Below, in pieces: positions 18,169-27,093 of a stretch of DNA of 64,000 nucleotides. A program made the position numbers and the translations under genes. The notes under the pieces were generated by a model, which was not told where the DNA came from, ran no database searches, and worked only from the letters and a program-made list of their open reading frames with translations. Location of the stretch: contig NZ_CP114909.1 of the NCBI RefSeq assembly GCF_027497355.1, positions 5,723,001-5,787,000 on the forward strand, given 5' to 3'. Origin of the DNA: Micromonospora sp. WMMA1947. GTDB taxonomy: Bacteria > Actinomycetota > Actinomycetes > Mycobacteriales > Micromonosporaceae. The stretch's first letter is position 1. Each line of letters opens with the position of its first letter.

Positions 18169-19038
18169 TCACCCCTTGAACGCGCCTTCCATGATTCCCT
18201 GCACCAGACGGCGCCCGACGAAGACGAACAACACCAGCAGCGGAATGGTGGCCAGGAAGGAGCCGGACATGGCCAGGCCCAGATCGATGTCCCGGTTCTG
18301 CTGCAGCGCCTTGATGGCGATCTGGACGGTGTAGTTCTCCGGCGACTTCAGGACGATGAACGGCCACAGGAAATCGTTCCACGCGTAGACGAACGTGAAC
18401 AGCCCCAGCACGTACGCCGCCGGCCGGACCAGCGGGAAGGCGATCCGCCAGAAGATCTGCCAGGTGGTCGCGCCGTCCACCCGCGCGGCCTGCATCAGCT
18501 CGTCGTCGATGGTGCTGCCGATGTGCTGGCGCATCCAGAAGATGCCGAACGCGCTCACCAGCCCGGGAACGATCACCGCCTGCAGGCTGTCCACCCAGTC
18601 CAACTGGGACATGATCAGGTACTGCGGCACCACCGCCAGCTGCGCCGGCACCGTCATGGTCAGCACGACGATGAGGAACAGCGTGTTGCGGCCCGGGAAG
18701 GACAGCTTGGCGAAGGCGAATCCGGCCAACGCGCAGAGCACCGCCTGGCCCACGGCGATCGTGCCGGCGACGATGACGCTGTTGAGCAGGGACTGTACGA
18801 ACGGCACGATGGTGAAGACCAGCTCCGCCAGGTGCAGGAAGTTGCCGCCGGGCGTGAGGGTCGGGGGAAGCGTCGTCGCGGTGGCGGAGTCCGTCGTCGC
18901 CACCACGAACATCCAGTAGAGCGGGAAGACGCTGACGAGCGCCATGAGGGTGAGCAGCGCGTACACCGGGATCGAGACGCGGTTGGCCTGGCGCCGCCGG
19001 GCCCGCCGGGGCGCGGCGGTCGGTGCTACGGGCTTCAT
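18169..19038 (-). CDS. Sugar ABC importer permease, MalG type
   Basis: A 289-residue permease with six hydrophobic helices. The first follows a basic N-terminus (RRARRRQANR). The ATPase-docking EAA loop is visible as LMQAARVDGATTWQIFWRI. The ATG at 19036-19038 overlaps the stop of the MalF-type gene by four bases. It ends the importer operon. No ATPase gene accompanies it, which is normal for actinomycete sugar importers that share the MsiK ATPase encoded elsewhere. Confidence 0.92.
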   Translation of the reverse strand: MKPVAPTAAPRRARRRQANRVSIPVYALLTLMALVSVFPLYWMFVVATTDSATATTLPPTLTPGGNFLHLAELVFTIVPFVQSLLNSVIVAGTIAVGQAVLCALAGFAFAKLSFPGRNTLFLIVVLTMTVPAQLAVVPQYLIMSQLDWVDSLQAVIVPGLVSAFGIFWMRQHIGSTIDDELMQAARVDGATTWQIFWRIAFPLVRPAAYVLGLFTFVYAWNDFLWPFIVLKSPENYTVQIAIKALQQNRDIDLGLAMSGSFLATIPLLVLFVFVGRRLVQGIMEGAFKG

Positions 19039-19997
19039 GGGCGCTCCGAACGGATTCGGGTGGTCAGCAGATAGTTGAGGGCGGAGAAGGCCACCACGAT
19101 GACGAAGAGCGCGACGCCGACCGCCGCTCCGTAGCCGAAGTGGAACTGCCCGAAGGACTGCTCGTAGAGGTAGAGGGTGACGGTCTGGCACTGCCGTGCC
19201 GCCCCGCACGTGAGTCCGCCCACCGGGTTGACCAGCAGCGGCTCGGTGAAGACCTGCAGCCCGCCGATGGTCGACGTCACGACGGTGAACGCGATGATCG
19301 GCCGCAACGAGGGGATGCTGATGTGCAGGAACTGTCTCCAGCCGTTCGCGCCGTCGGCGGCGGCGGCCTCGTACAGTTCCCGGGGCACCGCCTGCAGCGC
19401 GGCGAGGTACAGCAGTGTGTTGTATCCGGTCCAGCGCCAGGCGATCATCGTGGCGATCATGATGTGGCTGCCCCACAGCGACGCCGTGAAGTCGATGTGC
19501 GCGAAGCCCAGCAGCCCGAGAAACCAGTTGATCATGCCGTAGTCACGGTCGAACATCTGGGCGAAGACGATGGTCGTGGCCGCCACCGAGGTGACGTAGG
19601 GAACGAGCACCGACATCCGGAACAACGCGGCCAGCCGCAGCCGCGCGTGGTTGAGCAGGTGCGCCAGGCCGAGCGCCAGGAGCAACTGCGGCACCGTCGA
19701 GAGCACCCAGATGCTGAACGTGTTCCGCAGCGCCCCCCAGAAACGCGGGTCGTCCAGCAGCTCGGAGAAGTTGTCCAGCCCCACGAAGCGGTGCTCGCCG
19801 ATGGGATCCCAGTCGAACAGCGAGATGTAGAAGGTGAACAGCAGCGGGAACAGGCCGAAGATCAGGAACAGTACGAAGAACGGCGAGATGTACGCGTACG
19901 GCGCCAGGAACTCCCGTACGCCCTGCTGGATCCGCCGGTTGCGAGCGGGCCTGCGGACGTCCGGTGGAACCGGGGCCGGGCCGAGCATGGTGGTCAA
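19035..19997 (-). CDS. Sugar ABC importer permease, MalF type
   Basis: A 320-residue permease beginning with TTG behind GGGAGGG. The family features are the N-terminal LAPYAYISPFFVLFLIFGLF helix and the EAA loop LYEAAAADGANGWRQFLHI. It is the middle gene of the binding protein-MalF-MalG operon, 61 bases after the binding protein and overlapping MalG by four bases. A short cysteine-containing insertion (LTCGAARQC) in a periplasmic loop is unusual and could form a disulfide. Confidence 0.9.
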   Translation of the reverse strand: MTTMLGPAPVPPDVRRPARNRRIQQGVREFLAPYAYISPFFVLFLIFGLFPLLFTFYISLFDWDPIGEHRFVGLDNFSELLDDPRFWGALRNTFSIWVLSTVPQLLLALGLAHLLNHARLRLAALFRMSVLVPYVTSVAATTIVFAQMFDRDYGMINWFLGLLGFAHIDFTASLWGSHIMIATMIAWRWTGYNTLLYLAALQAVPRELYEAAAADGANGWRQFLHISIPSLRPIIAFTVVTSTIGGLQVFTEPLLVNPVGGLTCGAARQCQTVTLYLYEQSFGQFHFGYGAAVGVALFVIVVAFSALNYLLTTRIRSERP

Positions 19998-20058
19998 GGC
20001 GTCACCCTCCCGATGGGCGGCGGCCGGGCCCGGCCCGGCCGCCGCACTCAGCCCTCCG

Positions 20059-21318
20059 TCATTCGCGTACGGCGTTCTTGACGTTTTTCAGCGCGGTGTC
20101 CCAAGCGTTCGCCGGGTTGACCTTGCCCTGCTCGACGCTGGTGAGCGTGTTGAGGAACTCGGTGCCGATGGGACCGTCCTGCGGCCCGAAGTAGAAGGGC
20201 TTGATCCCGATCACCGACTGGGTGTAGATCTTGCCGATCGGCGCGTTGCTGAAGAACGGGTCGGTCTTCCCGACCAGCTGCGGGTCCGTGTAGACCGAGG
20301 GCGTGGTGGGCAGCGACCCCTGCATCAGGAAGTGGTCCAGCTGGCCCTTCGGCGACTGCATCTCGTTGATGTAGTTCCACGCCGCCTTCGCGTTCTTGGC
20401 GCGCTTGGGGATGGCGAGGAAGCTGCCGCCCCAGTTCCCCGAGCCACCGGGAATGGTGGCGATGTCCCACTTGCCGTTCGTCTCGGGGGCGTTCGTCTTC
20501 ATCTGGCTGAGCATCCAGGACGGCGAGCACACCACGGCGTAGTCGCCCTTCTTCATCGCCGCGGTCCAGCCCGACGAGAACGACCCCTGCTTGGCGGAGA
20601 TGCCCGCGCCGAAGGCCTTCAGCGTCACGTCGAACGCCGCCTTGACCTGCTCGTTGTCGTAGTCGAGCTGGCGGTCGGCGCTGTAGTAGCGCTGGCTGCC
20701 CTGGTTGACCGCCTGGAAGAAGACGCTGGTGGGCGTGTTGTCCACGAACGGCTTCCCGGTCTTCTGGACGTACTGCTTACCGACGTTGATGAACTCGTCC
20801 CACGTCGGCCAGAGCTTGGAGACCTCGTCCCGGTCGGTGGGCAGGCCGGCCGCCTTGAACAGGTCGGTACGGTAGGCCACCGCCAAGCCGCCGACGTCGG
20901 TCGGCACACCGATGATCTTGCCGTCCTTCGTCGTCGACTGTGCCATCACCCAGTCGAGGTAGTTGCCCTTGATGTCGTTCGCGCCCAGCGTGGTGAGGTC
21001 GACGAAGTTGTCCGGGGACTGCATGAACTTCGGCAGGTCGTCGGCCTGGATGAGCACCAGGTCGGGCACCTTGCCGCCGGCCAGCGCGGCGGTGAGCGCC
21101 TGCGCGGTCTCGGTGGTGCTGCCCACCTCGGTGAGCTTGATGCGCACATCGGGGTGCGCCTTGGTGTAGACGTCGACGTCGGCCTTCTGGTTGATGTTGG
21201 CGAACGACCAGAACTCGAAGGTCTTCGAGTCCGACTCGCCGTCTGATCCCCCACAACCGGCAAGGAGGAGCGCGGCGGCGGCGATAACTGCTGTGGCGGT
21301 GGTCCGGACGCGTTTCAA
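20059..21318 (-). CDS. Sugar-binding lipoprotein of ABC importer (extracellular family 1)
   Basis: A 419-residue solute-binding protein with a lipoprotein signal ending in LLLAGCGG, exported and anchored to the outer face of the membrane. Hallmarks are FEFWSFANINQKADVDVYTK at the mature N-terminus, the segment GGKVPDLVLIQADDL, and the C-terminal PNDAW-like NPANAWDTALKNVK. It starts with TTG, and TGGAGGG lies just upstream. As first gene of the importer operon beside GH43 and GH120 it most likely captures xylo- or arabino-oligosaccharides. That specificity is inferred from context. Confidence 0.9.
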   Translation of the reverse strand: MKRVRTTATAVIAAAALLLAGCGGSDGESDSKTFEFWSFANINQKADVDVYTKAHPDVRIKLTEVGSTTETAQALTAALAGGKVPDLVLIQADDLPKFMQSPDNFVDLTTLGANDIKGNYLDWVMAQSTTKDGKIIGVPTDVGGLAVAYRTDLFKAAGLPTDRDEVSKLWPTWDEFINVGKQYVQKTGKPFVDNTPTSVFFQAVNQGSQRYYSADRQLDYDNEQVKAAFDVTLKAFGAGISAKQGSFSSGWTAAMKKGDYAVVCSPSWMLSQMKTNAPETNGKWDIATIPGGSGNWGGSFLAIPKRAKNAKAAWNYINEMQSPKGQLDHFLMQGSLPTTPSVYTDPQLVGKTDPFFSNAPIGKIYTQSVIGIKPFYFGPQDGPIGTEFLNTLTSVEQGKVNPANAWDTALKNVKNAVRE

Positions 21319-21663
21319 CGGCCCTCCAGCGGTGTGATCGTGAGCAGCGGTGGTGGGGTGGTGGTGGGTTCTCGCCGGCGGCGGCGCGCAGGCAGAAGCC
21401 GACGGGTGGCCCCACCGACGGGTCAGCCGTTGTCCCGCGGCCGGTGAGGTCGCCGCCTCCGAAACTTATCGAGATATTTGCATGCCATGATTTTGTGCGC
21501 TGAGGCTACTAAGTGCTCCGGCATCCGTCAACAGGCCCGCTGCCAGCACGAGCGCTTGACGACACTGCGGATTCCTGAACCGACACAGCACCGAAAGTTT
21601 CGGAACAAGGAGCGTAGCTCCGCGCGACGGACACCGGCGCCCCTCGCATCCGCTCCCGGACAG
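21319..21663. promoter_or_regulatory. Upstream region of the sugar importer with two palindromes
   Basis: This 345-base gene-free stretch lies upstream of the importer and carries two operator candidates. CCGAAA-G-TTTCGG at 21591-21603 is a perfect odd-centred palindrome of the GAAAnTTTC kind described upstream of actinobacterial xylanase genes. A second, imperfect element TATCGAGATA at 21467-21476 is preceded by CCGAAACT and could overlap the promoter. No LacI- or ROK-type regulator gene is present in the locus, so the regulator would act from elsewhere. Confidence 0.45.
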
Positions 21664-22419
21664 CTACCGGCCGTGGGTCGCCCGCGTCCGCCAGTCGTCG
21701 AGGCGGGTGGCGGCGATGCGGGCGCCGTCGGCGGGGACGAGCGAGCGTTCGGACAGCGCGGCACCGAAATACCGGGCGCCGGGGTCACTCACCACCGATC
21801 GAGGATCCTGCCGGGCCGCGAGGGTGGATCGTCCCAGTTCGTCGAGGCGGAACTGCTCCGGACCGCCGACCTCGACCACACCGTTGGCCGGCGCGCCGAC
21901 CACGACGTCGGCCACCGCGGCCGCCACGTCGTCCGCCGCCATCGGCTGGATCAGCACCGGCGCGAGGTGCACGGTGTCGCCGTCCGTGGCGGCGTCGACG
22001 ATGCCCTGCAGGAACTCGAAGAACTGTGTGGCGTGCACCAGGGAGTACGGAAGCCCGGACGCGGTGACGAGCTTGTCCTGGGCGACCTTCGCCCGCATGT
22101 AGCCGCTGTCCGGAAGCCGTTCCGAGCCCACGACGGAGAGCACCACGTAGTGCCCCACCCCGGCGTCCGCGGCGGCGGCAAGGAGGTTACGCGTGGACGT
22201 CTCGAAGAACTCCAGTGCGGCGCCGCCCTCGAGCGACGGCGAGTTCGACACGTCGACAACCGCGTCGGCGCCGGACAGCGCCTCCGCCACCCCCTCACCG
22301 GTCAGCGTGTTCACGCCGGTCTTCGGCGACGCCGGCACCGCCTCGTGGCCCTGGGCGCCGAGGATCTTCACGAGTTTGGAGCCGATGAGCCCGCTGCCAC
22401 CGATGACGACGATCTTCAT
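21664..22419 (-). CDS. NmrA-like NAD(P)-binding reductase/isomerase-type protein
   Basis: A 251-residue atypical short-chain dehydrogenase. The N-terminal Rossmann motif VVIGGSGLIGSKLV is intact, and a segment reading YVVLSVVGSERLPDSGYMRAKVAQ replaces the classical YxxxK arrangement with YMRAK. This is the pattern of NmrA/ytfG-like sensors and quinone reductases. I chose the ATG at 22419 because GGAGGGG precedes it by nine bases. It stands alone, downstream of nothing obviously related, and no substrate can be inferred. Confidence 0.8.
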   Translation of the reverse strand: MKIVVIGGSGLIGSKLVKILGAQGHEAVPASPKTGVNTLTGEGVAEALSGADAVVDVSNSPSLEGGAALEFFETSTRNLLAAAADAGVGHYVVLSVVGSERLPDSGYMRAKVAQDKLVTASGLPYSLVHATQFFEFLQGIVDAATDGDTVHLAPVLIQPMAADDVAAAVADVVVGAPANGVVEVGGPEQFRLDELGRSTLAARQDPRSVVSDPGARYFGAALSERSLVPADGARIAATRLDDWRTRATHGR

Positions 22420-22550
22420 GATCGAGCCCCTCCCTGTCCGCACTGGCTGAGTCGCGCTGCAACCAGTAGGACGGAATCCCGGGGCGGACGCAGGAAATTG
22501 CCGAAAGAGCTCGGCCCGGCTCGTCCTGGTGGTGGCTGGTTACCGACGTT

Positions 22551-23480
22551 TCACGCTGTCGCATGCCCCCTGCGTGCCCCGGAAGGCTCTTTGGCCGCCA
22601 GGCGGTCGAGCCATCGATGCGCATTCTCCAAGCCCACGTCGTTGTCGGCCATGCTCGTGATTCCGGTCAGATCGTCGGTCACAAGGCGGCGGGCGAAGTA
22701 GTCGGCCTGCACCGCCCAGCGAAACCGGAGCATGGCCGGCAAGCCGTGTTCCACCTCGGCGCGCGTCATCGTCTTGTTCTCCAGGTATGCCTCCACCAGG
22801 TAGTCCGCGTTATCGATTCCGCCGACATACATCACTGCCGATGCTAGGTCGTACATAAGCGGACCGCTCATCGCGATACTCCAGTCGATCAGTCCGCACT
22901 CTCCCGACTTGCGGTCGAGCCGGAATGCCTCTGGAGCCGGATCGGTGTGTAACAGGCCCCACGACAAAGACCCGACATCAAGCGCCTCGTAACCGGCAAG
23001 GGCGGCCGCCACGGAGGGTTGGACCCAAGGACGGACCAGCAGATGCGGCGCCCGCGGATCGACCCAGTGGAACCGGTCGGCATCCTTGATCGTCACGCTT
23101 CTGAGTGCTGCGTGCACCCGCGCCAGGGTTGCCCCGATCAGCCGTTGCTCGTCCGGCCTCCTGCCGATCAGCCCGCTGCCTGCGACCCAGTTCAACAACG
23201 CGAGCGGCACTCCGTCGACGTCGACGACGATGCTTCCGCGCCTCGTCACCAGCGGGGTGCCAGCCGCAACGCCTGCCCTCTCGACATGAGCCGCGACCTC
23301 AAGGCCGCCGATGAAGGGCCGGCGCGATCCCGGCGCAACTGCCTTGGCTACCCACCGTTCACCGCCCTCGGAGACGAACCACGTCGCCGAGTTCATTCCG
23401 CCGTTGTGTACCTGAACCGCCGCGTTCACCAGTCCCCAATGGGCCACGAGACACGCACGCAGCTTCCCGCCATCGATCAC
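22551..23480 (-). CDS. Aminoglycoside phosphotransferase-fold (APH) kinase-like protein
   Basis: A protein of about 309 residues with the APH fold. The N-lobe has WFVSEGGERWVAKAV, placing the ATP-binding lysine. The C-lobe has LLHTDPAPEAFRLD, corresponding to Brenner's HGDxxxxN with changes, and GLIDWSIAMSGPLMYDLAS corresponding to the metal-binding Asp. The change of the usual catalytic-loop asparagine to Phe is odd and may reduce activity. The start is uncertain: I placed it at the GTG at 23478-23480, and the open frame continues upstream to 23630. Relatives phosphorylate antibiotics, homoserine or other small alcohols. The substrate is unknown. Confidence 0.7.
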   Translation of the reverse strand: MIDGGKLRACLVAHWGLVNAAVQVHNGGMNSATWFVSEGGERWVAKAVAPGSRRPFIGGLEVAAHVERAGVAAGTPLVTRRGSIVVDVDGVPLALLNWVAGSGLIGRRPDEQRLIGATLARVHAALRSVTIKDADRFHWVDPRAPHLLVRPWVQPSVAAALAGYEALDVGSLSWGLLHTDPAPEAFRLDRKSGECGLIDWSIAMSGPLMYDLASAVMYVGGIDNADYLVEAYLENKTMTRAEVEHGLPAMLRFRWAVQADYFARRLVTDDLTGITSMADNDVGLENAHRWLDRLAAKEPSGARRGHATA

Positions 23481-23892
23481 GAGCAGAGTCAAACACCATC
23501 CACCGCAACCGGCCACGAAACTTCTGACCTCACCGAGTGCCACCTCACCGACGCGGCCGACGTGCGCCTCTCCCGCGACACGGGCTGGTGGCCGAGCGGC
23601 CCGGCCGGCTGCCGGCCCACCAACGATCAACTGTCTGTCGTTCTGCGGCGGCCTGCCGGGTTTCTCGATGTCCGCACCAGCCGCCGGGCATCAGGCATCG
23701 CCAAGGCGGCAGCGGCCGGCGCGCGCCGGGGCGGCAAAGCGTGCGGCCCGGGGCCGCTTTGAGGACGGGCCGGGGGCGTACACACGCAGCTTCGCCATGC
23801 ACTGCGCGTACCCGGCGGAACCGCTGCTGGACGCGGCAGGGTGCGGGCCGGACGGCGGGTGATCGACGTCGGCTATCCCGGGCCTGCGGCCG
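23481..23892. other. Gene-free stretch
   Basis: About 410 bases between the APH-like gene and the pyruvyl transferase-like gene. Open frames exist on both strands, but their products are arginine- and proline-rich with no family resemblance, and none has a convincing ribosome binding site. The promoter of the APH-like gene should lie in its left part. I see no hairpin or repeat of note. Confidence 0.5.
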
Positions 23893-25218
23893 TCAGCGCG
23901 ACAGCATCCGGCGGACCCGGCCGCCCACCGCCTGCTTGACCTGCTCGCGCAACGGCTGCGCGCGGCGCGTCTTGAGCTTCTGCTGCAGCGTCTGGTTCTC
24001 GTCGCGCAGCCACTGCATGCGCGCCAGCAGTTCGTCGGTGGTGTAGGAGGAGGCCGGCCGGACCGCCTGCGGGTAGACGGTTCGGCGGACCTGCTCGTCG
24101 AAGCGGGTGGCGCTGTCCCCGTCGGCGAACGACAGGCCGAGGTCGTGCTTGGCGAGGAACGCGCTGATCCGCGCGAAGCGCTCCTTGTGGCCCTCGTTCA
24201 GGGCCGTGTAGTCGGCCTCCTCGTAGAGTTGGGCGGCGTCGAGGTCGGCCGGTACGTCGCGCATCAGCCGGTGCGGGATGCCGAAGTAGCGGGCCAGTTC
24301 CAGGGTGCGCGAGTCGTGTGCGAGGAGATACCCGGGAGTGCCGGAGATCAGCGCCGTGATGGTGCCGTGGATCCGGGTGCCGAAGGCGAAGTCGAACCCG
24401 GAGAGATACTCCATCCAGGGCCACGGGTCCATGAACATCCGCACCTTGTCCTCGGCGAAGAGCGGGTGCGAGGTGTGGATGGGCATGTCGTCGGTCTTGC
24501 CGCGCAAGTTCGGTGCGTCGCCGTAGAGCAGGGTGCCGAGGGCGTACAGGCCCTGCGCGATGTAGCACAGGTTCGGGTAGCGCTGGTGGTGGTGGCGGAC
24601 GAGCGGGGCCAACGCGCGGACGTACGGCGAGATGACGAACGCGAGCCGGTCCTCGGTGTTCAGGGTCGCCTTCGCCTTCTCGACCCGGAGGCTGTCGCCG
24701 TGCAGGAACATCGACGGACAGCCGATCTGCTCGACGGCGGAGAAACCCAGCGAACGCAGGTAGTTCTCGCTGATCTCGCCGCGTACGCCGATGCTGTGCG
24801 ACCGGTCCAGCACCGCCCGGCAGAACGCCTTCACCGGCTCGTCGATCGGGCGCAGGGACTCCAGGCCGCCGTCCACGTCGGTCTGCGCCCCGACCCCGAG
24901 CACCACCACCGGGATCTTGAGCCGCTCGATCAGCCGGGCCATCGAGGTCAGCCGGTTCGCGTAGTCGTGGCGGAACGCGTTTGCCAGCGGGATCACAAAG
25001 ACGTCGTACTTCTCGTTGATCTCGTCGGCATCGCGCGGGTCCGCCCGGAACCGCGACGGGGTGATCTCCGCCGTCGAGGTGGCCAGCAGCTTGTGCGCGG
25101 CGTGGCTGAAGACCAGGTTGCCGCTGTTCTTGCCGATCCAGTCCCGCTCGTAGGTCTCCTCGGCGGTGACGACGTCGAACGGGCCCTTGCGGGCTCGCAG
25201 CAGGATCCGCTGGTGCAT
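23893..25218 (-). CDS. Polysaccharide pyruvyl transferase family protein
   Basis: A 441-residue protein with the GT-B-like organisation of the pyruvyl transferase family, which transfers pyruvate from PEP to surface sugars. Supporting segments are YDVFVIPLANAFRHDY, VVVLGVGAQTD, SIGVRGEISENYLRSLGF, and the C-terminal FDFAFGTRIHGTITALISG that carries the conserved Arg-His pair. After about residue 350 it has an alpha-helical tail (ELLARMQWLRDENQTLQQKL) that looks like a short coiled coil and is not part of the core family. I placed the start at the ATG at 25216-25218; a longer in-frame version to 25395 lacks family features. It is monocistronic with no other surface-sugar genes nearby. Confidence 0.78.
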   Translation of the reverse strand: MHQRILLRARKGPFDVVTAEETYERDWIGKNSGNLVFSHAAHKLLATSTAEITPSRFRADPRDADEINEKYDVFVIPLANAFRHDYANRLTSMARLIERLKIPVVVLGVGAQTDVDGGLESLRPIDEPVKAFCRAVLDRSHSIGVRGEISENYLRSLGFSAVEQIGCPSMFLHGDSLRVEKAKATLNTEDRLAFVISPYVRALAPLVRHHHQRYPNLCYIAQGLYALGTLLYGDAPNLRGKTDDMPIHTSHPLFAEDKVRMFMDPWPWMEYLSGFDFAFGTRIHGTITALISGTPGYLLAHDSRTLELARYFGIPHRLMRDVPADLDAAQLYEEADYTALNEGHKERFARISAFLAKHDLGLSFADGDSATRFDEQVRRTVYPQAVRPASSYTTDELLARMQWLRDENQTLQQKLKTRRAQPLREQVKQAVGGRVRRMLSR

Positions 25219-25629
25219 TCGGGGTGTCCATCCTTCGTTTCGGACGCCACGGCGCCCGGCGAGGCCGAAGCGGCGCGACCGGCCGAGCACGGCCCCGTTC
25301 CGTGCAGGAGCAGAAATCCTACCGTCTCCACGTCGGCTCGGATCCCACGTGGCGGCCGTCACGTCGGCCCGAAGGTGGGCGGGGATACCAGCCAATAGAT
25401 GGGCTGCGGAACTGCGCCTGAGGCGTGTTTCATATGTCGGTCAGAGTCATCCGCTGATGATCGTGATCGTCAGGACGGCCTGTAACCGGACGGCCAACTT
25501 GTCGTGGCGGGTGGCAGCCTCCAGCTATCGACGTCTGGTCATCGGCGCCACCACCCTCGGCTACCTGGTAGACGACTGGGCCTGAATCTCTCGCCAGGAC
25601 GGGCGGACGGGTGGTCAATAATCGATGCT

Positions 25630-26361
25630 GTGGAAGCACCCGACCGCAGTCGAAGGGTCGTGCTTGTTTCCCTCGCGGTGGTCACGGCTCTGCTGCCAGT
25701 CCTGTGGAGGCTTGTGGCCTCGGCCGGCAGTCAGGAGTTCAGCGATGACGGCGGCGAGATCCGTCAGACGTTGCAGAGCGCTGCTGTGCTGTTGCTGCTC
25801 TGGTCGGTGATCGTCGGCGCGGTGGTGCGCTCGCTGTGGCGCTCGCTGCTCATCACCGTCGGAGTCAGCGCCGTCATGTTGGTCCTGCTGGGCGTCACGC
25901 TGGCGGTCGGCTATCGCACCCTCAGTCCCTCTGACGAGATCGATCACGCTTTCTGGGTTGGCACCGTTGGCGTCGGCCTGCGAGGGCTCGGCCTGGCCGC
26001 GTTTGGCACGAGCGTCGGCTTTGCGATCGGAGGCATCGCGGATCGGCTCGCCTTGCCGCTCGATCGCCCGCCGATCGTCGGGGTGGGCATCGTTGTGCTG
26101 CTGCTCTGGCTGGGCAGCGAGGCGATTGGGTGGATGATTCCGACCGGACGGTTTCAGCTCTCTACCCACCTCATTGGCTGGCTGGACGGCGACTGGATTA
26201 TCTATCGTCTGCCGGCGGACTGTCGGGGCCAGCCAAACGCCACCTGCGGGATGTACCACGCAACGTGGCAACGCTCCCTGCCGGTGCTGGTGACGGTAGC
26301 GGTGGCGGCAGTGCTGGTTGGCGGGGCGGCGCGGGCGGTGAAGGTCCCGGCGTGGCGATGA
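25630..26361 (+). CDS. Integral membrane protein, six predicted TM helices, unknown function
   Basis: A 243-residue protein with six hydrophobic segments: about residues 10-30, 46-64, 72-92, 105-135, 145-170 and 215-237. A soluble loop of about 45 residues containing two cysteines (ADCRGQPNATCG) lies between the last two. The layout resembles ABC-2 type permeases lacking a partner ATPase, but no signature confirms it. I used the GTG at 25630; no strong ribosome site is seen, so it may be leaderless. It ends 12 bases before an insertion-sequence remnant. Confidence 0.6.
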   Translation: MEAPDRSRRVVLVSLAVVTALLPVLWRLVASAGSQEFSDDGGEIRQTLQSAAVLLLLWSVIVGAVVRSLWRSLLITVGVSAVMLVLLGVTLAVGYRTLSPSDEIDHAFWVGTVGVGLRGLGLAAFGTSVGFAIGGIADRLALPLDRPPIVGVGIVVLLLWLGSEAIGWMIPTGRFQLSTHLIGWLDGDWIIYRLPADCRGQPNATCGMYHATWQRSLPVLVTVAVAAVLVGGAARAVKVPAWR

Positions 26362-26373
26362 TCGGCATCTAAA

Positions 26374-26427
26374 GAGGTCTCCGGTAAGTGGGTTAGCGAC
26401 CAAGCAAACCTGAATACCGGAGACCTC
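26374..26427. repeat. 13-bp perfect inverted repeat at the head of an IS fragment
   Basis: GAGGTCTCCGGTA at 26374-26386 is repeated in inverted orientation as TACCGGAGACCTC at 26415-26427, with 28 bases between. The right arm runs directly into the GTG start of a truncated transposase. It is probably the left end of the element, with an internal repeat able to form a hairpin that limits transposase translation. Confidence 0.6.
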
Positions 26428-26697
26428 GTGGCCAGCGTAGCGGTGACGAGGCGGCACGACCTCACCGACGCTCAGTGGCAGCGCCTCGCCGCACCGCTGC
26501 CTGCCACGTCGGCGAAGGGTCGGCCGCCGAAGTGGGAGAAACGGCAGCTCATCGACGGGATCAGGTGGCGGATCCGGATCGGGTCGCCCTGGCGTGACGT
26601 CCCGGTCGAATACGGCCCTTGGCAGACGATCTACGGCCTGTTCCGTCGCTGGCAACGCGACGGCAGCAGGAATCTTGCCCCAACGCTTGAGACTTGA
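26428..26697 (+). pseudogene. Truncated IS5-type transposase (N-terminal part)
   Basis: An 89-codon fragment equal to the N-terminal DNA-binding region of IS5-family transposases: LTDAQWQRLAAPLP, GRPPKWEKRQLIDGIRWRIR, GSPWRDVPVEYGPWQTIYGL and FRRWQRDG. It then runs into unrelated residues and a stop. None of the DDE catalytic acids is present, so it is inactive. No matching right end was found. The same FRRWQRDG motif recurs as a tiny scrap at 30222-30266, showing repeated IS turnover in this region. Confidence 0.8.
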
Positions 26698-26793
26698 CCA
26701 ACTGTCAAGCAGCGCCACCCACGCTCTTGACTGATCTTGGCCTCAGAACGCCAAAAGGGCCGACCAGATATCCGGATCAGCTCTCTGACCTGC

Positions 26794-26823
26794 GTCGGGA
26801 CGGCCAGATTCGAACCGACGACC
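26794..26823 (-). repeat. tRNA 3'-end-like repeat, copy 1
   Basis: On the minus strand this reads as a T-arm and acceptor end (GGTCGTCGGTTCGAATC then TGGCCGTCCCGAC). The T-stem GTCGG/CTGGC can pair around TTCGAAT. By eye I could not complete a tRNA from the upstream bases. The same core occurs at 27774-27803 and 41270-41299, which suggests duplicated attachment-site sequence left by integration into a tRNA 3' end. The 270 bases between this copy and the next gene hold nothing I recognise. Confidence 0.5.
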
Positions 26824-27093
26824 ACCAAAACGGCCTGTCGTCACGCGGCGGCCCATCGGGCTACCTGCTGTCCGCGCCAGCAGCCGGGCGTGTTGCGTGA
26901 CCGGAGTCGGAACGCCAGCGAAACGACGGACACGCGCCCAAGCGGCGGCGCGTGCGGCCCGTTCAGGGACGCCTTGAAGACGTGCCGAAGTTCTCACCGA
27001 TTGGCCAGGGCAGACGGTGTCCGGTCTCGGGACCTGTATGACGGATCGTTATGAGGACCTGGGTGACATCGGTCGTGGCCTTACGCTCGCGCT

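Noticed and set aside
26780-26880. Possible complete tRNA gene on the minus strand around the first T-arm-like repeat
   Set aside because: The T-arm pairs, but no acceptor 5' strand or anticodon arm can be folded in the upstream bases by eye. The same holds at 27774 and 41270.
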